64,000 bases of DNA from Sphingopyxis sp. LC81 (GTDB lineage: Bacteria > Pseudomonadota > Alphaproteobacteria > Sphingomonadales > Sphingomonadaceae), in contig NZ_JNFD01000021.1 in assembly GCF_000756375.1 (NCBI RefSeq), positions 310,001 through 374,000 on the forward strand. Reading direction: 5' to 3'. Made by a program: the position numbers and the translations under genes. The notes under the pieces are model-generated. The model had not been told where the DNA came from. It was given only the letters and a program-made list of their open reading frames with translations, and did no database searches. Shown in pieces: positions 32,716 to 42,500 of the stretch (the stretch's first letter is position 1; every line of letters starts with the position of its first letter).

Positions 32716-33923
32716 AGTTCCACCCCCAACGCATCGGCCACGGTGAAGATGTCCTTATCGCCGCGGCCCGAGCAGTTGACGATGATGATCTTGTCCTTGC
32801 CCAGCGTGGGCGCGATGCGTTCGGCGGCGGCGATCGCGTGCGCGCTTTCGAGCGCCGGGATGATGCCCTCGAGCCTGGTGAGCTTCTGGAAGCTCGCGAG
32901 CGCCTCGGCGTCGGTGACGGGCTCGTAGCGGACGCGGCCGATTTCGTGGAGCCAGCTATGTTCTGGGCCGATGCCCGGATAGTCGAGCCCTGCCGAAATG
33001 CTGTGCGCCTCGGTGATCTGGCCATCCTCGTCCTGCAGCAGATAGGTCTTGTTGCCGTGGAGGATGCCGGGGCGGCCGCCCGCGAGGCTGGCGGCGTGCT
33101 TCTTGTCGAGCCCTTCGCCCGCGGCTTCGACGCCGACGATCTCGACATCGGCGTCGTCGAGGAACGGATGGAACAGGCCGATCGCATTCGATCCGCCGCC
33201 GACGGGCGCGATCAGCATATCCGGGAGCCGGCCTTCGGCTTCGAGTATCTGTTCGCGCGCTTCGTCGCCGATCACCGACTGGAAATCGCGGACGAGCTCG
33301 GGATAGGGGTGCGGCCCCGCGACGGTGCCGATGATGTAGAAGGTGTCGTGGACGTTCGCGACCCAGTGGCGCAGTGCCTCGTTCATCGCGTCCTTGAGCG
33401 TCTTGGCCCCGCTCTCGACCGCGACGACTTCGGCGCCGAGCAGCTTCATGCGGAAGACGTTCGGCTGTTGCCGCGCGACGTCGACCGCGCCCATGAAGAT
33501 GGTGCAGGGCAGGCCGAACAGCGCCGCGACAGTTGCGGTTGCGACGCCGTGCTGGCCGGCGCCGGTTTCGGCGATGATCTTGGTCTTGCCCATCCGCTTG
33601 GCGAGCAGGATCTGGCCGATGCAATTGTTGATCTTGTGCGCGCCGGTGTGGTTCAGATCCTCGCGCTTCAGGTAAATTTTCGCGCCGCTGAGATGTTCGG
33701 TCAGCCGCTCGGCGAACCACAGCGGGCTCGGACGACCGACATAATGTTCGAGCAGATAGTCGAACTCGGCCTTGAACGCCGGGTCGGCCTGCGCGGCGCG
33801 ATAGTGACGCTCAAGATCGAGGATCAACGGCATCAGCGTTTCGGCGACATAGCGGCCGCCGAACTGGCCGAAATGGCCGCGCGCGTCGGGTCCGGTGCGG
33901 AGGCTGTTGGGTAAGTCGGTCAT
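32712..33923 (-). CDS. trpB: Tryptophan synthase beta subunit
   Basis: This 403-aa PLP enzyme begins with [19 protein letters not shown]. The Schiff-base lysine is in [18 protein letters not shown] (about residue 95), the catalytic glutamate in [16 protein letters not shown] (about 117), and the phosphate cup [13 protein letters not shown] near 240. It condenses indole with serine to make tryptophan. Its ATG overlaps the TGA of trpF, and its TGA overlaps the ATG of the 59-aa membrane protein. Confidence 0.96.
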   Translation of the reverse strand: MTDLPNSLRTGPDARGHFGQFGGRYVAETLMPLILDLERHYRAAQADPAFKAEFDYLLEHYVGRPSPLWFAERLTEHLSGAKIYLKREDLNHTGAHKINNCIGQILLAKRMGKTKIIAETGAGQHGVATATVAALFGLPCTIFMGAVDVARQQPNVFRMKLLGAEVVAVESGAKTLKDAMNEALRHWVANVHDTFYIIGTVAGPHPYPELVRDFQSVIGDEAREQILEAEGRLPDMLIAPVGGGSNAIGLFHPFLDDADVEIVGVEAAGEGLDKKHAASLAGGRPGILHGNKTYLLQDEDGQITEAHSISAGLDYPGIGPEHSWLHEIGRVRYEPVTDAEALASFQKLTRLEGIIPALESAHAIAAAERIAPTLGKDKIIIVNCSGRGDKDIFTVADALGVEL

Positions 33924-34552
33924 CGACCCGCCGCTTTAAGGAAAGCCGCGATCTTGTCCACATCCTTGACGCCCGGCGCGCTTTCGACGCCCGACGAAAC
34001 ATCGACCAGCGGCGCCCCGGTCGCGGCGATCGCTTCGGCGACATTTTCGGGGGTGAGGCCGCCCGCGATGCCCCAGTCGATGCTGTGGCGATGGTTTTTG
34101 AGCAGCGACCAGTCGAAACGCGTGCCGGTGCCGCCGGGCATCGCGGCGGCGGGGGCGTCGAACAGGATGCGGTCGGCGACGCCGTGATATTTCTGCATCC
34201 GCACGAGTGTGTCGGCGTCCTTCAGACCGACGGCCTTCCAGACTTCCGCCGGCGTCAGCCGCTTCACGGCACCCAGCCATTCGGGTGTTTCGGTGCCATG
34301 GAACTGGATGATGTCGGGGCGCACCATGCCGAGCGCGTCCCCGGTGAGCTGCTGCGGCGCGTTGACCAACAGCAACGCGACCTTGACGTTGGCCGCGCCT
34401 GCGCGCTTGCGCAGCTCGGCCGCGGTCTTGAGGTCGACATAGCGCGGGCTCGGCTCATAGTGATTGAGGCCGATATGCGTCGCGCCGTGACGGATGGCGG
34501 CATCGACCTCTTCGATCGTCTTGAGGCCGCAGATTTTGACGAGTGGGGGCAT
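33920..34552 (-). CDS. trpF: Phosphoribosylanthranilate isomerase
   Basis: This 210-aa TIM-barrel protein opens with [18 protein letters not shown], in which the cysteine of KICG is the general base, and ends with [20 protein letters not shown], the phosphate-binding strand with the usual VDVSSGVE motif. The general acid aspartate is in ILFDAPAA (about residue 128). It isomerises PRA to CdRP in tryptophan synthesis. It is coupled to trpB by an ATGA. A repeat-bearing 115-bp gap separates it from pyrF upstream. Confidence 0.93.
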   Translation of the reverse strand: MPPLVKICGLKTIEEVDAAIRHGATHIGLNHYEPSPRYVDLKTAAELRKRAGAANVKVALLLVNAPQQLTGDALGMVRPDIIQFHGTETPEWLGAVKRLTPAEVWKAVGLKDADTLVRMQKYHGVADRILFDAPAAAMPGGTGTRFDWSLLKNHRHSIDWGIAGGLTPENVAEAIAATGAPLVDVSSGVESAPGVKDVDKIAAFLKAAGR

Positions 34553-34570
34553 GGTCAGTCTCTAAATTGT

Positions 34571-34652
34571 CCGTTCGCATCGAGCGAAGTCGAGATGTTT
34601 CTCGATCTTCCGCTGCTCCGATGGGTGTCTCGACTTCGCTCGACACGAACGG
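34571..34652. repeat. Long inverted repeat between pyrF and trpF
   Basis: Arms of about 25 bases (34571-34595 and 34628-34652) are complementary but for one position, reading CATCGAGCGAAGTCGAGA in the left arm and TCTCGACTTCGCTCGACA in the right, around a 32-nt loop. This GCGAAGTCGAGA motif is a known type of dispersed repeat in sphingomonads. In RNA it would form a strong hairpin within the operon and could reduce or stabilise transcripts across the pyrF-trpF junction. Confidence 0.7.
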
Positions 34653-34667
34653 GAATGGGAATTGGGC

Positions 34668-35342
34668 TTAAAGTGTCGCTTCGATTTCGCGCGCGGCGAG
34701 ATCGGGGTCCGCCGACTGGCTGATCGGGCGGCCGACGACGAGGATCGAGGCGCCGTCGGCCATCGCCTGCGCCGGCGTGACGACGCGTTTCTGGTCACCG
34801 ATCTTGCCGTCCGCGGGGCGGACGCCGGGTACGACGAAATAGCCGCCCGGCCACGCCTTGCGCGCCGCTTTCACTTCCTGTCCCGAACAGACGATGCCGT
34901 CGAGACCGGCTTCGCGGGCGAGCGCCGCCAGGCGCACGACCTGATCGTGCGGACTGCCCCCGACGCCGATGTCTTCCAGATCGGGCGCGTCGAGGCTGGT
35001 GAGCACGGTGACCGCAACGACCTTGGTGTTCGTGCCCGCGGATGCCTTCGCCTCTTCGAGCATCGCGCGGCCGCCCGCGGCGTGGACGGTGATGATTGCC
35101 GGTTCGAGCGAGCGCAGCGCCTGGATCGCCTTGGCGACGGTGTTGGGAATGTCGTGGAGCTTGAGGTCGAGAAAAATCGGCAGGCCGAGCTTCGCCATTT
35201 CATGCACGCCATGGTGCCCGTTAGCGCAGAAGAATTCGAGGCCGAGCTTCAACCCGCCGACATGGCGCCGCACCTTTTGCGCCAGCGTCAGCGCGGCATC
35301 GAGGTGCGTGGTGTCGATGGCGAGATAAAGCGGTGAAGTCAT
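34668..35342 (-). CDS. pyrF: Orotidine 5'-phosphate decarboxylase
   Basis: This 224-aa protein begins MTSPLYLAIDTTHLDAALTL and has the catalytic signature FLDLKLHDIPNTVAKAI (about residues 56-72), in which D, K and D make up the charged active site, then ITVHAAGG and the phosphate-binding VVPGVRPADGKIGDQKR and VGRPISQS. It decarboxylates OMP to UMP. Its ATG overlaps the TGA of the LapA-like gene. Its place ahead of trpF is a usual alphaproteobacterial arrangement. Confidence 0.94.
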   Translation of the reverse strand: MTSPLYLAIDTTHLDAALTLAQKVRRHVGGLKLGLEFFCANGHHGVHEMAKLGLPIFLDLKLHDIPNTVAKAIQALRSLEPAIITVHAAGGRAMLEEAKASAGTNTKVVAVTVLTSLDAPDLEDIGVGGSPHDQVVRLAALAREAGLDGIVCSGQEVKAARKAWPGGYFVVPGVRPADGKIGDQKRVVTPAQAMADGASILVVGRPISQSADPDLAAREIEATL

Positions 35343-35680
35343 GGCTTGTCCGTGGAGAAAAGGTCGGATGGGGCGGGCGGGATGTCGTTGACCGGGGGAG
35401 TGGGCGTGACTTCGACAGGGCGGTTGGCGAGCGCGCGCAAATCGGCCGCCTGCCGCTCGCTTGCGTCGAGGCGGCGCTTCATCGACCAGCGCGACGTGCG
35501 CAGCGCGATCCACATCGGCACGCTGCCGATCAGGAATGCGGTGAGGATCAGGACGGGCAATTTGGTGTCGAGCACCTGTCCCGGCCAGATCGTGACGGTG
35601 ACCGGAATCCAGTTTGCCATCGCGAAAATGACGAGAACGGCGGTCAGCAAGACCCAGATGATCGTTCGCAGGATGCCCAC
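35339..35680 (-). CDS. lapA: LapA/DUF1049 domain membrane protein
   Basis: This 113-aa protein has two hydrophobic segments (about residues 3-24 and 42-62) separated by a short periplasmic turn (NWIPVTVTIWPGQVLDTKLP), as in the LapA (YciS/DUF1049) family, and a C-terminal cytoplasmic helix SMKRRLDASERQAADLRALA and Pro-rich tail. In E. coli LapA works with LapB in regulating lipopolysaccharide synthesis, but LapB is not here. It heads the pyrF-trp array, being coupled to pyrF by ATGA, and 68 bases separate it from purB. The family assignment is good; an LPS role is only inferred. Confidence 0.78.
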   Translation of the reverse strand: MGILRTIIWVLLTAVLVIFAMANWIPVTVTIWPGQVLDTKLPVLILTAFLIGSVPMWIALRTSRWSMKRRLDASERQAADLRALANRPVEVTPTPPVNDIPPAPSDLFSTDKP

Positions 35681-35748
35681 TTCGTCTTGCTCCTCTGTCG
35701 GTCTGACGCCGACCCTATGACAGATTGCCGCGCGATTCCAGTCCGGGG

Positions 35749-37065
35749 CTATGCCGCCCCGAACACCCGGTCGAAGATCGTGTCGACATGCTTCATATGA
35801 TAGCCGAGGTCGAACAGCGCGGTCAGCTCGTCGGCCGACAGCTTCGCGGTGACGTCGGCATCGGCCTTGAGCAGTTCGAGCAGCGAGAGCTGGCCGTCCG
35901 AATCCCAGACCTTCATCGCGTTGCGCTGGACGAGTACGTAGCTTTCCTCGCGGCTCGCGCCGGCCTGCGTCAGCGCGAGCAGCACGCGCTGCGAATGGAC
36001 GAGCCCGCCCATGCGGTCGAGATTCTTCTGCATCCGCGCGGGATAGACGAGCAGCTTATCGACGACGCCGGTCAGGCGTCCGAGTGCGAAGTCGAGCGTG
36101 ATCGTCGCATCGGGGCCGATGAAGCGTTCGACCGACGAGTGGCTGATGTCGCGCTCGTGCCACAGCGCGACATTTTCCATCGCGGGGATCGCGGCGCTGC
36201 GCACCATGCGCGCGAGCCCGGTCAGATTTTCGGTCAGGATCGGGTTGCGCTTGTGCGGCATCGCCGACGAGCCCTTCTGGCCGGGCGAGAAATATTCCTC
36301 GGCCTCGAGCACTTCGGTGCGCTGAAGATGGCGGACCTCGACCGACAGGCGTTCGATCGACGAGGCGATGACGCCGAGCACGGCAAAGAACATCGCATGT
36401 CGGTCGCGCGGGATGACCTGCGTCGAGACGGGCTCGATCGCGAGGCCGAGCTTTGCCGCGACATGCGCTTCGACGCGCGGGTCGATGTTGGCGAAGGTGC
36501 CGACGGCGCCCGAGATGGCGCAGGTCGCGATTTCGGCGCGCGCGGCCTGGAGGCGCAGCTTGCAGCGCGAGAATTCGGCATAGGCCTCGGCAAGCTTCAG
36601 CCCGAAGGTGACGGGTTCGGCGTGGATGCCGTGGCTGCGGCCGATCGTCGGGGTCAGCTTATGCTCATAGGCACGGCGCTTGATCGCTCCCAAGAGCGCG
36701 TCGAGGTCGGCGAGCAGGATATCGGCGGCCTGGCTGAGCTGAACCGCGAGGCAGGTGTCGAGCACGTCCGAGCTGGTCATGCCCTGATGCATGAAGCGCG
36801 CTTCGTCGCCGACATTCTCGGCCACCCAGGTCAGGAAGGCGATGACGTCATGCTTGGTCACCGCCTCGATCGCGTCGATCGCGGCGACGTCGATTGCCGG
36901 GTTCGTCGCCCACCAATCCCACAATGCCTTGGCGGCCGATTTCGGCACGGTGCCCAGTTCGGCAAGGGCATCGGTCGCGTGCGCTTCGATCTCGAACCAG
37001 ATGCGAAACCGATTCTCGGCCGACCAGATCGCGGTCATTTCCGGCCGTGCGTAACGCGGAACCAT
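35749..37065 (-). CDS. purB: Adenylosuccinate lyase
   Basis: This 438-aa fumarase/aspartase-superfamily enzyme begins MVPRYARPEMTAIWSAENRF. The substrate motif TSSDVLDTCLAVQL is near residues 95-108, the catalytic histidine is in GRSHGIHAEPVTFG (about 141-154), and the signature loop GSSAMPHKRNPILTEN is at about 264-279, holding the catalytic serine. It acts twice in purine synthesis, releasing fumarate from SAICAR and from adenylosuccinate. AAGGAAGG precedes the ATG. It is on the same strand and just upstream of lapA-pyrF. Confidence 0.95.
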   Translation of the reverse strand: MVPRYARPEMTAIWSAENRFRIWFEIEAHATDALAELGTVPKSAAKALWDWWATNPAIDVAAIDAIEAVTKHDVIAFLTWVAENVGDEARFMHQGMTSSDVLDTCLAVQLSQAADILLADLDALLGAIKRRAYEHKLTPTIGRSHGIHAEPVTFGLKLAEAYAEFSRCKLRLQAARAEIATCAISGAVGTFANIDPRVEAHVAAKLGLAIEPVSTQVIPRDRHAMFFAVLGVIASSIERLSVEVRHLQRTEVLEAEEYFSPGQKGSSAMPHKRNPILTENLTGLARMVRSAAIPAMENVALWHERDISHSSVERFIGPDATITLDFALGRLTGVVDKLLVYPARMQKNLDRMGGLVHSQRVLLALTQAGASREESYVLVQRNAMKVWDSDGQLSLLELLKADADVTAKLSADELTALFDLGYHMKHVDTIFDRVFGAA

Positions 37066-37264
37066 TGATTTTCCTTCCTTTTCGGGCGCCTTATCGCGGA
37101 ATCCACGCGGAACCACGATGGGGCGCCCCGTAGCAGGGACGGGGCGTTTCGCCAAATGCCGAGGGCGCGCAACTTTGCGGAAACACGATGGGTTGCTCCC
37201 ATGCCCCATCAGAAAGGCGACGGGTCGCAGTGACCATCGAAGTCGCCGTTACAGGAGAATAAAT

Positions 37265-37558
37265 GTGTTGAAACAAGTGCTTTTGATCGGCGCGGCGGCT
37301 GTCAGCTTCCCCGTTTTGGCCCAGACGACTGCCCCGGCCGAAGAGCCGGCCCCCACGACGCAGTCGCAGCCGGCGCCGACCGACACCACGACCCCCGCGC
37401 CCGATAGCAAGCCGACGGACGAGAAGAAGCCGACGGATGAAACGGCGCCCACCGAGGACGCGACCCCGAGCGATACGCCCCCTGCGGCTGAGCCGACCCC
37501 TCCGGCTGACCAGCCCGCACCGGATTCCGAAGAAAAGCCCGAATCGGAACCCGAATAA
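37265..37558 (+). CDS. Secreted Pro/Thr/Glu-rich low-complexity protein
   Basis: This 97-aa protein begins at a GTG with AGGAG seven bases upstream (the overlapping ATG is in a frame that stops at once). Its signal peptide, MLKQVLLIGAAAVSFPVLAQ, is nearly identical to that of the next gene. The mature part is entirely low-complexity and acidic, with repeated KPTDE and PAPT blocks, and has no folded domain. It looks like a paralogue of the EF-hand protein downstream that has lost, or never had, the calcium-binding C-terminus. Export to the periplasm is likely; the function is unknown. Confidence 0.65.
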   Translation: MLKQVLLIGAAAVSFPVLAQTTAPAEEPAPTTQSQPAPTDTTTPAPDSKPTDEKKPTDETAPTEDATPSDTPPAAEPTPPADQPAPDSEEKPESEPE

Positions 37559-37581
37559 CCCCGCACACAGGAGTATAGACC

Positions 37582-38049
37582 ATGCTGAAACAAATGCTTT
37601 TGATCGGCGCCGCAGCCGTGAGTTTCCCGGCCCTGGCGCAGACGACCGCCCCGGCGTCGGACCCGACCACCCCGCCGGCGGCGAGCGAGCCGGCTCCGGC
37701 TCCCGACGCATCGACGCCCCCGGCTGAACCCGCCCCGGCACCGGATGCGTCGACCCCGCCGGCTTCGAGCGAGCCCGCGCCGTCGGGTGGGGCGGCAACG
37801 CCGACCCAGATCGCGCAGATCGTCGAGCAGGAATTCCCGACCTATGACGGGGACAAGAATGGCGACCTGAACGCGGCCGAGTTCGGCGCGTGGATGAAGA
37901 AGCTGCGTGCAGCGACCGACCCCAGTGCCGACGTCGAATCGGCCGAGGTGAAGACCTGGATTGGCCAGGCTTTCGCATCGGCTGATGGTGACAAGTCGGG
38001 CGCGGTCAACAAGACCGAATTGACCGGTTTCCTGTCGCGCGGCGCCTAA
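37582..38049 (+). CDS. Secreted EF-hand calcium-binding protein
   Basis: This 155-aa protein has the signal peptide MLKQMLLIGAAAVSFPALAQ and an Ala/Pro linker containing a repeated PAPAPDASTPPA block. Two EF-hands follow: loop one DGDKNGDLNAAE (about residues 89-100) and loop two DGDKSGAVNKTE (about 135-146), each with Asp/Asn at positions 1, 3 and 5 and Glu at 12. It should bind calcium in the periplasm. AGGAG precedes the ATG, 24 bases after the stop of its shortened paralogue, so the two are probably one transcript. Confidence 0.85.
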   Translation: MLKQMLLIGAAAVSFPALAQTTAPASDPTTPPAASEPAPAPDASTPPAEPAPAPDASTPPASSEPAPSGGAATPTQIAQIVEQEFPTYDGDKNGDLNAAEFGAWMKKLRAATDPSADVESAEVKTWIGQAFASADGDKSGAVNKTELTGFLSRGA

Positions 38050-38069
38050 ACGGCGTCCCGCGGGGTGGT

Positions 38070-38097
38070 GCAGCCGTCGGAGCGATCCGGCGGCTGC
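38070..38097. terminator. Hairpin between EF-hand gene and rnk
   Basis: An 11-bp stem with one G-T pair (GCAGCCGTCGG with CCGGCGGCTGC) and a six-base loop lies 20 bases after the stop of the EF-hand gene and 18 bases after that of the converging rnk-like gene. No T-run follows on either strand. Confidence 0.55.
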
Positions 38098-38115
38098 ATC
38101 GCCGTTTGCAGCAAG

Positions 38116-38523
38116 CTAAACGGGTTGCTCGACCGCGACGATCGTCAGCCGGTGTTCGATGCCGCCGCGATCGGGCCAGTTGATCGATTGGCCAACACTG
38201 AGGCCGATCAGGCCCGCCCCGATCGGCGTCAGGATCGACATCCGCCCGGCCGATATGTCGGCTTCGGCGGGATATACGAGGCGCACGGTTCGTTCGGCGC
38301 CGCTCTTTTCATCGATGAAGGTGACGCTGGAGCCCATGGTTACGACGTCGGGCGGGATTTTGGTGCGCTCGCAGATAGCAGCGCGATCGATCTCGTCGAG
38401 CAGCAATTCATAGAAGCGAACCGAATCGCGCTGCTGCTGCAGCGTCAGTTCGGTCAGCACGTCGGCTTCGCTGTCGATCATGCGGATATGGGGCATCGCG
38501 GCCCCGTTTTTCTTCTTGGTCAT
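38116..38523 (-). CDS. rnk: Nucleoside diphosphate kinase regulator (Rnk), GreA/GreB C-terminal domain
   Basis: This 135-aa protein begins with a basic MTKKKNGAAMPHIRM, then a helical region (ADVLTELTLQQQRDSVRFYE), and then the GreA/GreB-type FKBP fold: VTMGSSVTFIDEKSGAERTV, RLVYPAEADISAGRMSILTP, IGAGLIGLSVGQSINWP. This is the Rnk layout, with a short coiled coil in place of the long GreA one. Rnk binds RNA polymerase and affects nucleotide kinase levels in gamma-proteobacteria; its role in this lineage is inferred. The frame is open further upstream but only as the mirror of radC. Confidence 0.82.
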   Translation of the reverse strand: MTKKKNGAAMPHIRMIDSEADVLTELTLQQQRDSVRFYELLLDEIDRAAICERTKIPPDVVTMGSSVTFIDEKSGAERTVRLVYPAEADISAGRMSILTPIGAGLIGLSVGQSINWPDRGGIEHRLTIVAVEQPV

Positions 38524-38585
38524 GGCGCGGACTTTCCGGCTGGCGCGCGGCAGTTTCCCGCGCGCGGCAATGTTGGACGGAAGGT

Positions 38586-38622
38586 GCCCCGGGTTCGGGG
38601 CGAGCGCGCCGGAACCCGGGGC
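38586..38622. other. Strong hairpin in the rnk-radC gap
   Basis: A perfect 11-bp inverted repeat (GCCCCGGGTTC with GAACCCGGGGC) with a 15-nt spacer lies in the 208-bp gap between the start of rnk and the stop of radC, both on the minus strand. It could terminate radC or be a REP-like unit. I see no gene in the gap; a 28-codon plus-strand frame from 38649 is not convincing. Confidence 0.5.
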
Positions 38623-38731
38623 TAAATGCCCGCGAGAAGTTGTCCCCCATGATGGCGGAAATGGAGAAGGCTGCGCCGAATCTGCATGGCCATGATGATG
38701 TGGCCGCGAGCGGCGGAAGTCAAATGACGGC

Positions 38732-39409
38732 CTAGAGGAGCCCCATCGCGCGGAAGCTGCGATAATCGGACCCGCCGATGATGATGTGATCGTGTAGCGC
38801 GATTCCCAGTTTCGCGGCGGCGCCCGCGATGTCCTTGGTGATCGCGATATCCTGCCGGCTCGGCTCGGGGCTGCCGCTGGGGTGGTTGTGGACAAGGATG
38901 ATCGCCGAAGCGCCGAGTTCGAGCGCGCGCTTGATGACTTCGCGAACATAAATTGCCGACTGGTCGATCGATCCTTCGCTCGCGAGTTCGTCGCGGATCA
39001 GCATGTTACGCGAATTGAGATAGAGGACGCGGACGCGCTCGACGTCGATCGGCCCCATGTCGGCGCGCAGCCAGTCGAGCAGGGCATCCCAGCTTGAGAG
39101 CAGCGGCTTGTCGCGAAATTCGCCCTTGAGCAGGCGCAGGCTCGCGGCCTGGACGATCTTTATCGCGGCAATGCCGGTATCGCCGAGCCCGCCGACCCGG
39201 CGCAGCGATTCGGGATCGGCGCTGACAAGCTGCGCCAGCGAACCGAATTCGCGGAGCAGCGCTTTCGCGAGCGGCTTGGTGTCGCGGCGCGGGATTGCGA
39301 GCGTGAGCAGATATTCGACCAGCTCGTAATCGGCGAGGCCCTCGGCGTCGTCGAGCAGGCGAGCCCGCAACCGCGCGCGATGCCCCAGATGGTCCGGCGT
39401 ATCCCCCAT
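38732..39409 (-). CDS. radC: RadC family protein (JAMM domain)
   Basis: This 225-aa protein from the ATG beginning MGDTPDHLGHRARLRARLLD has a helix-hairpin-helix region (LVSADPESLRRVGGLGDTGI, about residues 61-80) and a C-terminal JAMM/MPN metalloprotease-like domain with ILVHNHPSGSPEPSRQD (about 172-188) containing the zinc-binding H-x-H and Asp. Despite its name, a role in DNA repair is disputed, and the biochemical activity is unknown. Two further in-frame ATGs extend the N-terminus by up to 27 residues; the chosen length is the usual one. Confidence 0.88.
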   Translation of the reverse strand: MGDTPDHLGHRARLRARLLDDAEGLADYELVEYLLTLAIPRRDTKPLAKALLREFGSLAQLVSADPESLRRVGGLGDTGIAAIKIVQAASLRLLKGEFRDKPLLSSWDALLDWLRADMGPIDVERVRVLYLNSRNMLIRDELASEGSIDQSAIYVREVIKRALELGASAIILVHNHPSGSPEPSRQDIAITKDIAGAAAKLGIALHDHIIIGGSDYRSFRAMGLL

Positions 39410-39578
39410 GACGTGGCAATAACCGCCTTGTGAGGCGCACTCAACGGTCATAGGGAAAGGAAGATGGCGAACCGGATCAATTTCCTGCATCGAAACGGGA
39501 TTTCCGGCGTTTGTGCCCTGAACAGGGCTCGGGTCGAGGGACGAGATTTTGCCGCCATGACGTCATCGGCCATATTCC

Positions 39579-42500
39579 ATGACTGACACGGAAGACGACG
39601 TAAAACCGCGGTGGAAATATCGCAAGCTGCTGTTCAAGAAGCGCTGGCTGACCGCGGGCGCCGTAATCATCCTCGTCGCAGGGGTCTGGATCGCGCGCGA
39701 GCCGATCGCCGATGAATTCATTCGCGACCAGCTCGAAAGCCGCGATGTTCCGGCGCGCTATACGATCGACCGGATCGGCTTTCGCAGCGAGCAACTGTCC
39801 AACATCATCATTGGCGACCCGAAGCGTCCCGATCTGACCGCGAAACGCGTCGAAGTCCTGCTCGGCTATGGCTGGCGCGGTCCCTATGTTTCAGGGATCA
39901 ATGCCGAGGGCGTCCGGCTCTATGGCCGCTTCGTCGACGGCCGCCTGTCGTTCGGCTCGCTCGACAAGTTCCGCGATCCGACGAGCAAGGATCCGTTCGC
40001 TTTGCCCGACCTGTCGGTCGCGCTGCGCGATGCGCGGGCACGCGTTGAGACGCCGTGGGGCAATATCGGTGCGGCGCTGAATGGCGGCGGCAATTTGCGC
40101 CGCGACTTCACCGGCAAGCTCGCGCTCGTCGCGCCGCGCATTGCGGCGGCGGGGTGCAGCGGCGACGATATCAGCTTCTATGGCACGGTTCTCGTTCGCG
40201 ATGTCCGGCCGCAGCTGGTCGGCCCTCTGCGCGGCCGCGCGCTTGCCTGCGCCGACGGGCGTGTCACCGCTGCATCGCCGCAAGTCGCGCTCGACCTCTC
40301 GCTCTCCGAAGATTTGCAGAGCTGGAAGGGCAAGGCCGACGCGAGCATCGCGCGGCTTGTCGCGGGGCCCGTCGCGGCCGACCGGATGGGCGTGGTCGCG
40401 GGCTTCGACGGCACCGCGGTGCTGACGAAGCTCGACATCAATGCCGACATGGCGCGCCTTCGCGGCGCCGATTTCGCGGCCGAGACGGTGAACCTCGAAG
40501 CGAAGGGCAGTGTCGGCAGCGCGGCGCCGAAATTCGACGGGCGGATTCGTTTCGCCCGCGCCAGCGGCAGCGCGGACTTGCGCCATTCGCTCGTCGAAAG
40601 CGCGCGCGGGCTGGCGGGCACGCCGGTGGGGCCGCTGGCGGCGAAGGCTGTCGGCGCGCTGAGCCGCGTGCTCGCCGACGCGAGCGGCAGCGCGGGCTTC
40701 GCGCTCGCGGGCGAGGGGCCGACGGCGCGCGTCGACCTGATCGCGCCCGAATTGACGAGCGCGAGCGGCGCACATTTCACCGGCAGCGCGGATAGCCGCA
40801 TCGGCTATCTTTATGGCGCGGACGAGCCCGCGGTGATCGCGACGGGACGCTGGAGCATCGCGGGCGGCGATCTGCCCTCGGGAACGCTGAGTATCGATCG
40901 CAGCGCCGAGGGAAGGGTAACGGGGCTCGCCAGCTTCGATCCTTATAGCGCCGAAGGCGCGCGGCTGGCGCTGACGCCGGTGCGTTTTTCGGGCGGTGCG
41001 GGCGGGTTGCTGCGTTTTGCCGCAGCGGCGACACTGTCGGGGCCGCTCGCGGGCGGACGCGTCGAGCGGCTGAGGGTGCCGCTGAACGGCTTTCTTGCCC
41101 CGACCGGAGCGCTCGCATTCGACGGCGGATGCAGCCGCGTCGCAGCCGATCGGATCGAGGTCAGCGGCTTCCGGCTCGGCCGCAGTGCGATCGACCTGTG
41201 CAGCCGCCCGGGCGCGCCGCTGCTCAGCGCCGGGCCCGACGGGCTTCGCGGCGATATCCGCATACCCGGCATTGCGCTGCGCGGGACGAGTGGCAGTTCG
41301 CCATTCAGCTTGAAAAGCGGACCGGCGAATATCGACCTGTCCGCGATGCGCTGGTCGCTTGCGATGGCTGATATCCGGCTGGGTGAGGGTGAGAGCGTGA
41401 CCCGCTTCAGCGCACAAAGCCTCAGCGGCCGTTCGACGCCGCAAGGCATGGCGGGCGACCTCAGCGGTGCGAGCGGCAAGATCGGCGCGGTGCCCCTGAA
41501 CATGAGCGAGATTGCGGGCCAGTGGCGCTTCGCGAATGGCGCGCTGACGCTTGATGGCGGGTTGCTGCTCACCGATGCCGCACCTGATCCGCGCTTCTTC
41601 CCGTTGGTCAGTAATGATGCGAATCTGCGCTTCGCGAACGGGATGATCGAAGCGAAGGCGGGTTTCAACGAACAGAAGACCGGGACGAAAATCCTCGACA
41701 CGCTGATCCGTCACCGGCTTTCCGACAGCAGCGGTTCGGCGGACCTCGTCGTCAAGGAACTGCGCTTCAACGAGGCGTTCCAGCCCGACCAGCTTACCAG
41801 CCTGGCGCTCGGCGTCGTCGCCAATGTCCAGGGATCGGTCGTCGGCGACGGGCGGATCGAATGGACCGCCGACGGCGTCACGAGCCACGGCACCTTCGCA
41901 ACCGCCGATACCAGCCTCGCCGCGGCGTTCGGCCCGGTGACGGGGCTTACGACGACGGTCAGCTTCGACGATCTGATCGGCCTCAAAACCGCGCCGGGCC
42001 AGATCGCGAAGATCAAGGAATTGAATCCGGGCATCCCGGTGCTCGACGGCGAGATCGAATATCGGCTGCTCGGCGACAATCGCGTGCGGGTCGAGGGAGG
42101 GAGTTGGCCCTTTGGCGGCGGCAAGCTGCTCCTCCATCCGACCACGCTCGATTTCAGCGCGACCAACGCGCGGCGGCTGTCGTTCGATATCGTCGGGGTC
42201 GATGCGGCGGTGTTCCTGCAAAGCTTTGGCTTCGACAATATCAACGCGACGGGCGTCTTCGACGGGACGCTACCGGTCGAATTCGACGGCCTCGGCGGGC
42301 GCATCGTCAATGGCCGTATCGATTCGCGCGCCGGCGGCGGCACGCTCGCCTATGTCGGCGAATTGTCGAACCGCAATCTGGGGGTGATCGCCAATTTTGC
42401 CTTTGGCGCGCTGCGCAGCCTCAAATATGACGACCTCACGATCATATTGAACGGGGACCTCGACGGCGAAATGGTGACCGATATCCGCTTTGGCGGCGTG

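Noticed and set aside
37091-37978. A 295-codon Arg/Gly-rich minus-strand frame
   Set aside because: It mirrors the low-complexity Pro-rich secreted genes on the plus strand; repeats such as RRGRLSRRGRI are complements of the PAP/TDE codons.
38649-38735. A 28-codon plus-strand frame (MMAEMEKAAPN...)
   Set aside because: Too short, no ribosome binding site, overlaps the radC stop region.
39891-42221. A 776-codon minus-strand frame inside ydbH
   Set aside because: Mirror of the ydbH coding frame; its translation looks like random Arg/Glu/Ala sequence.
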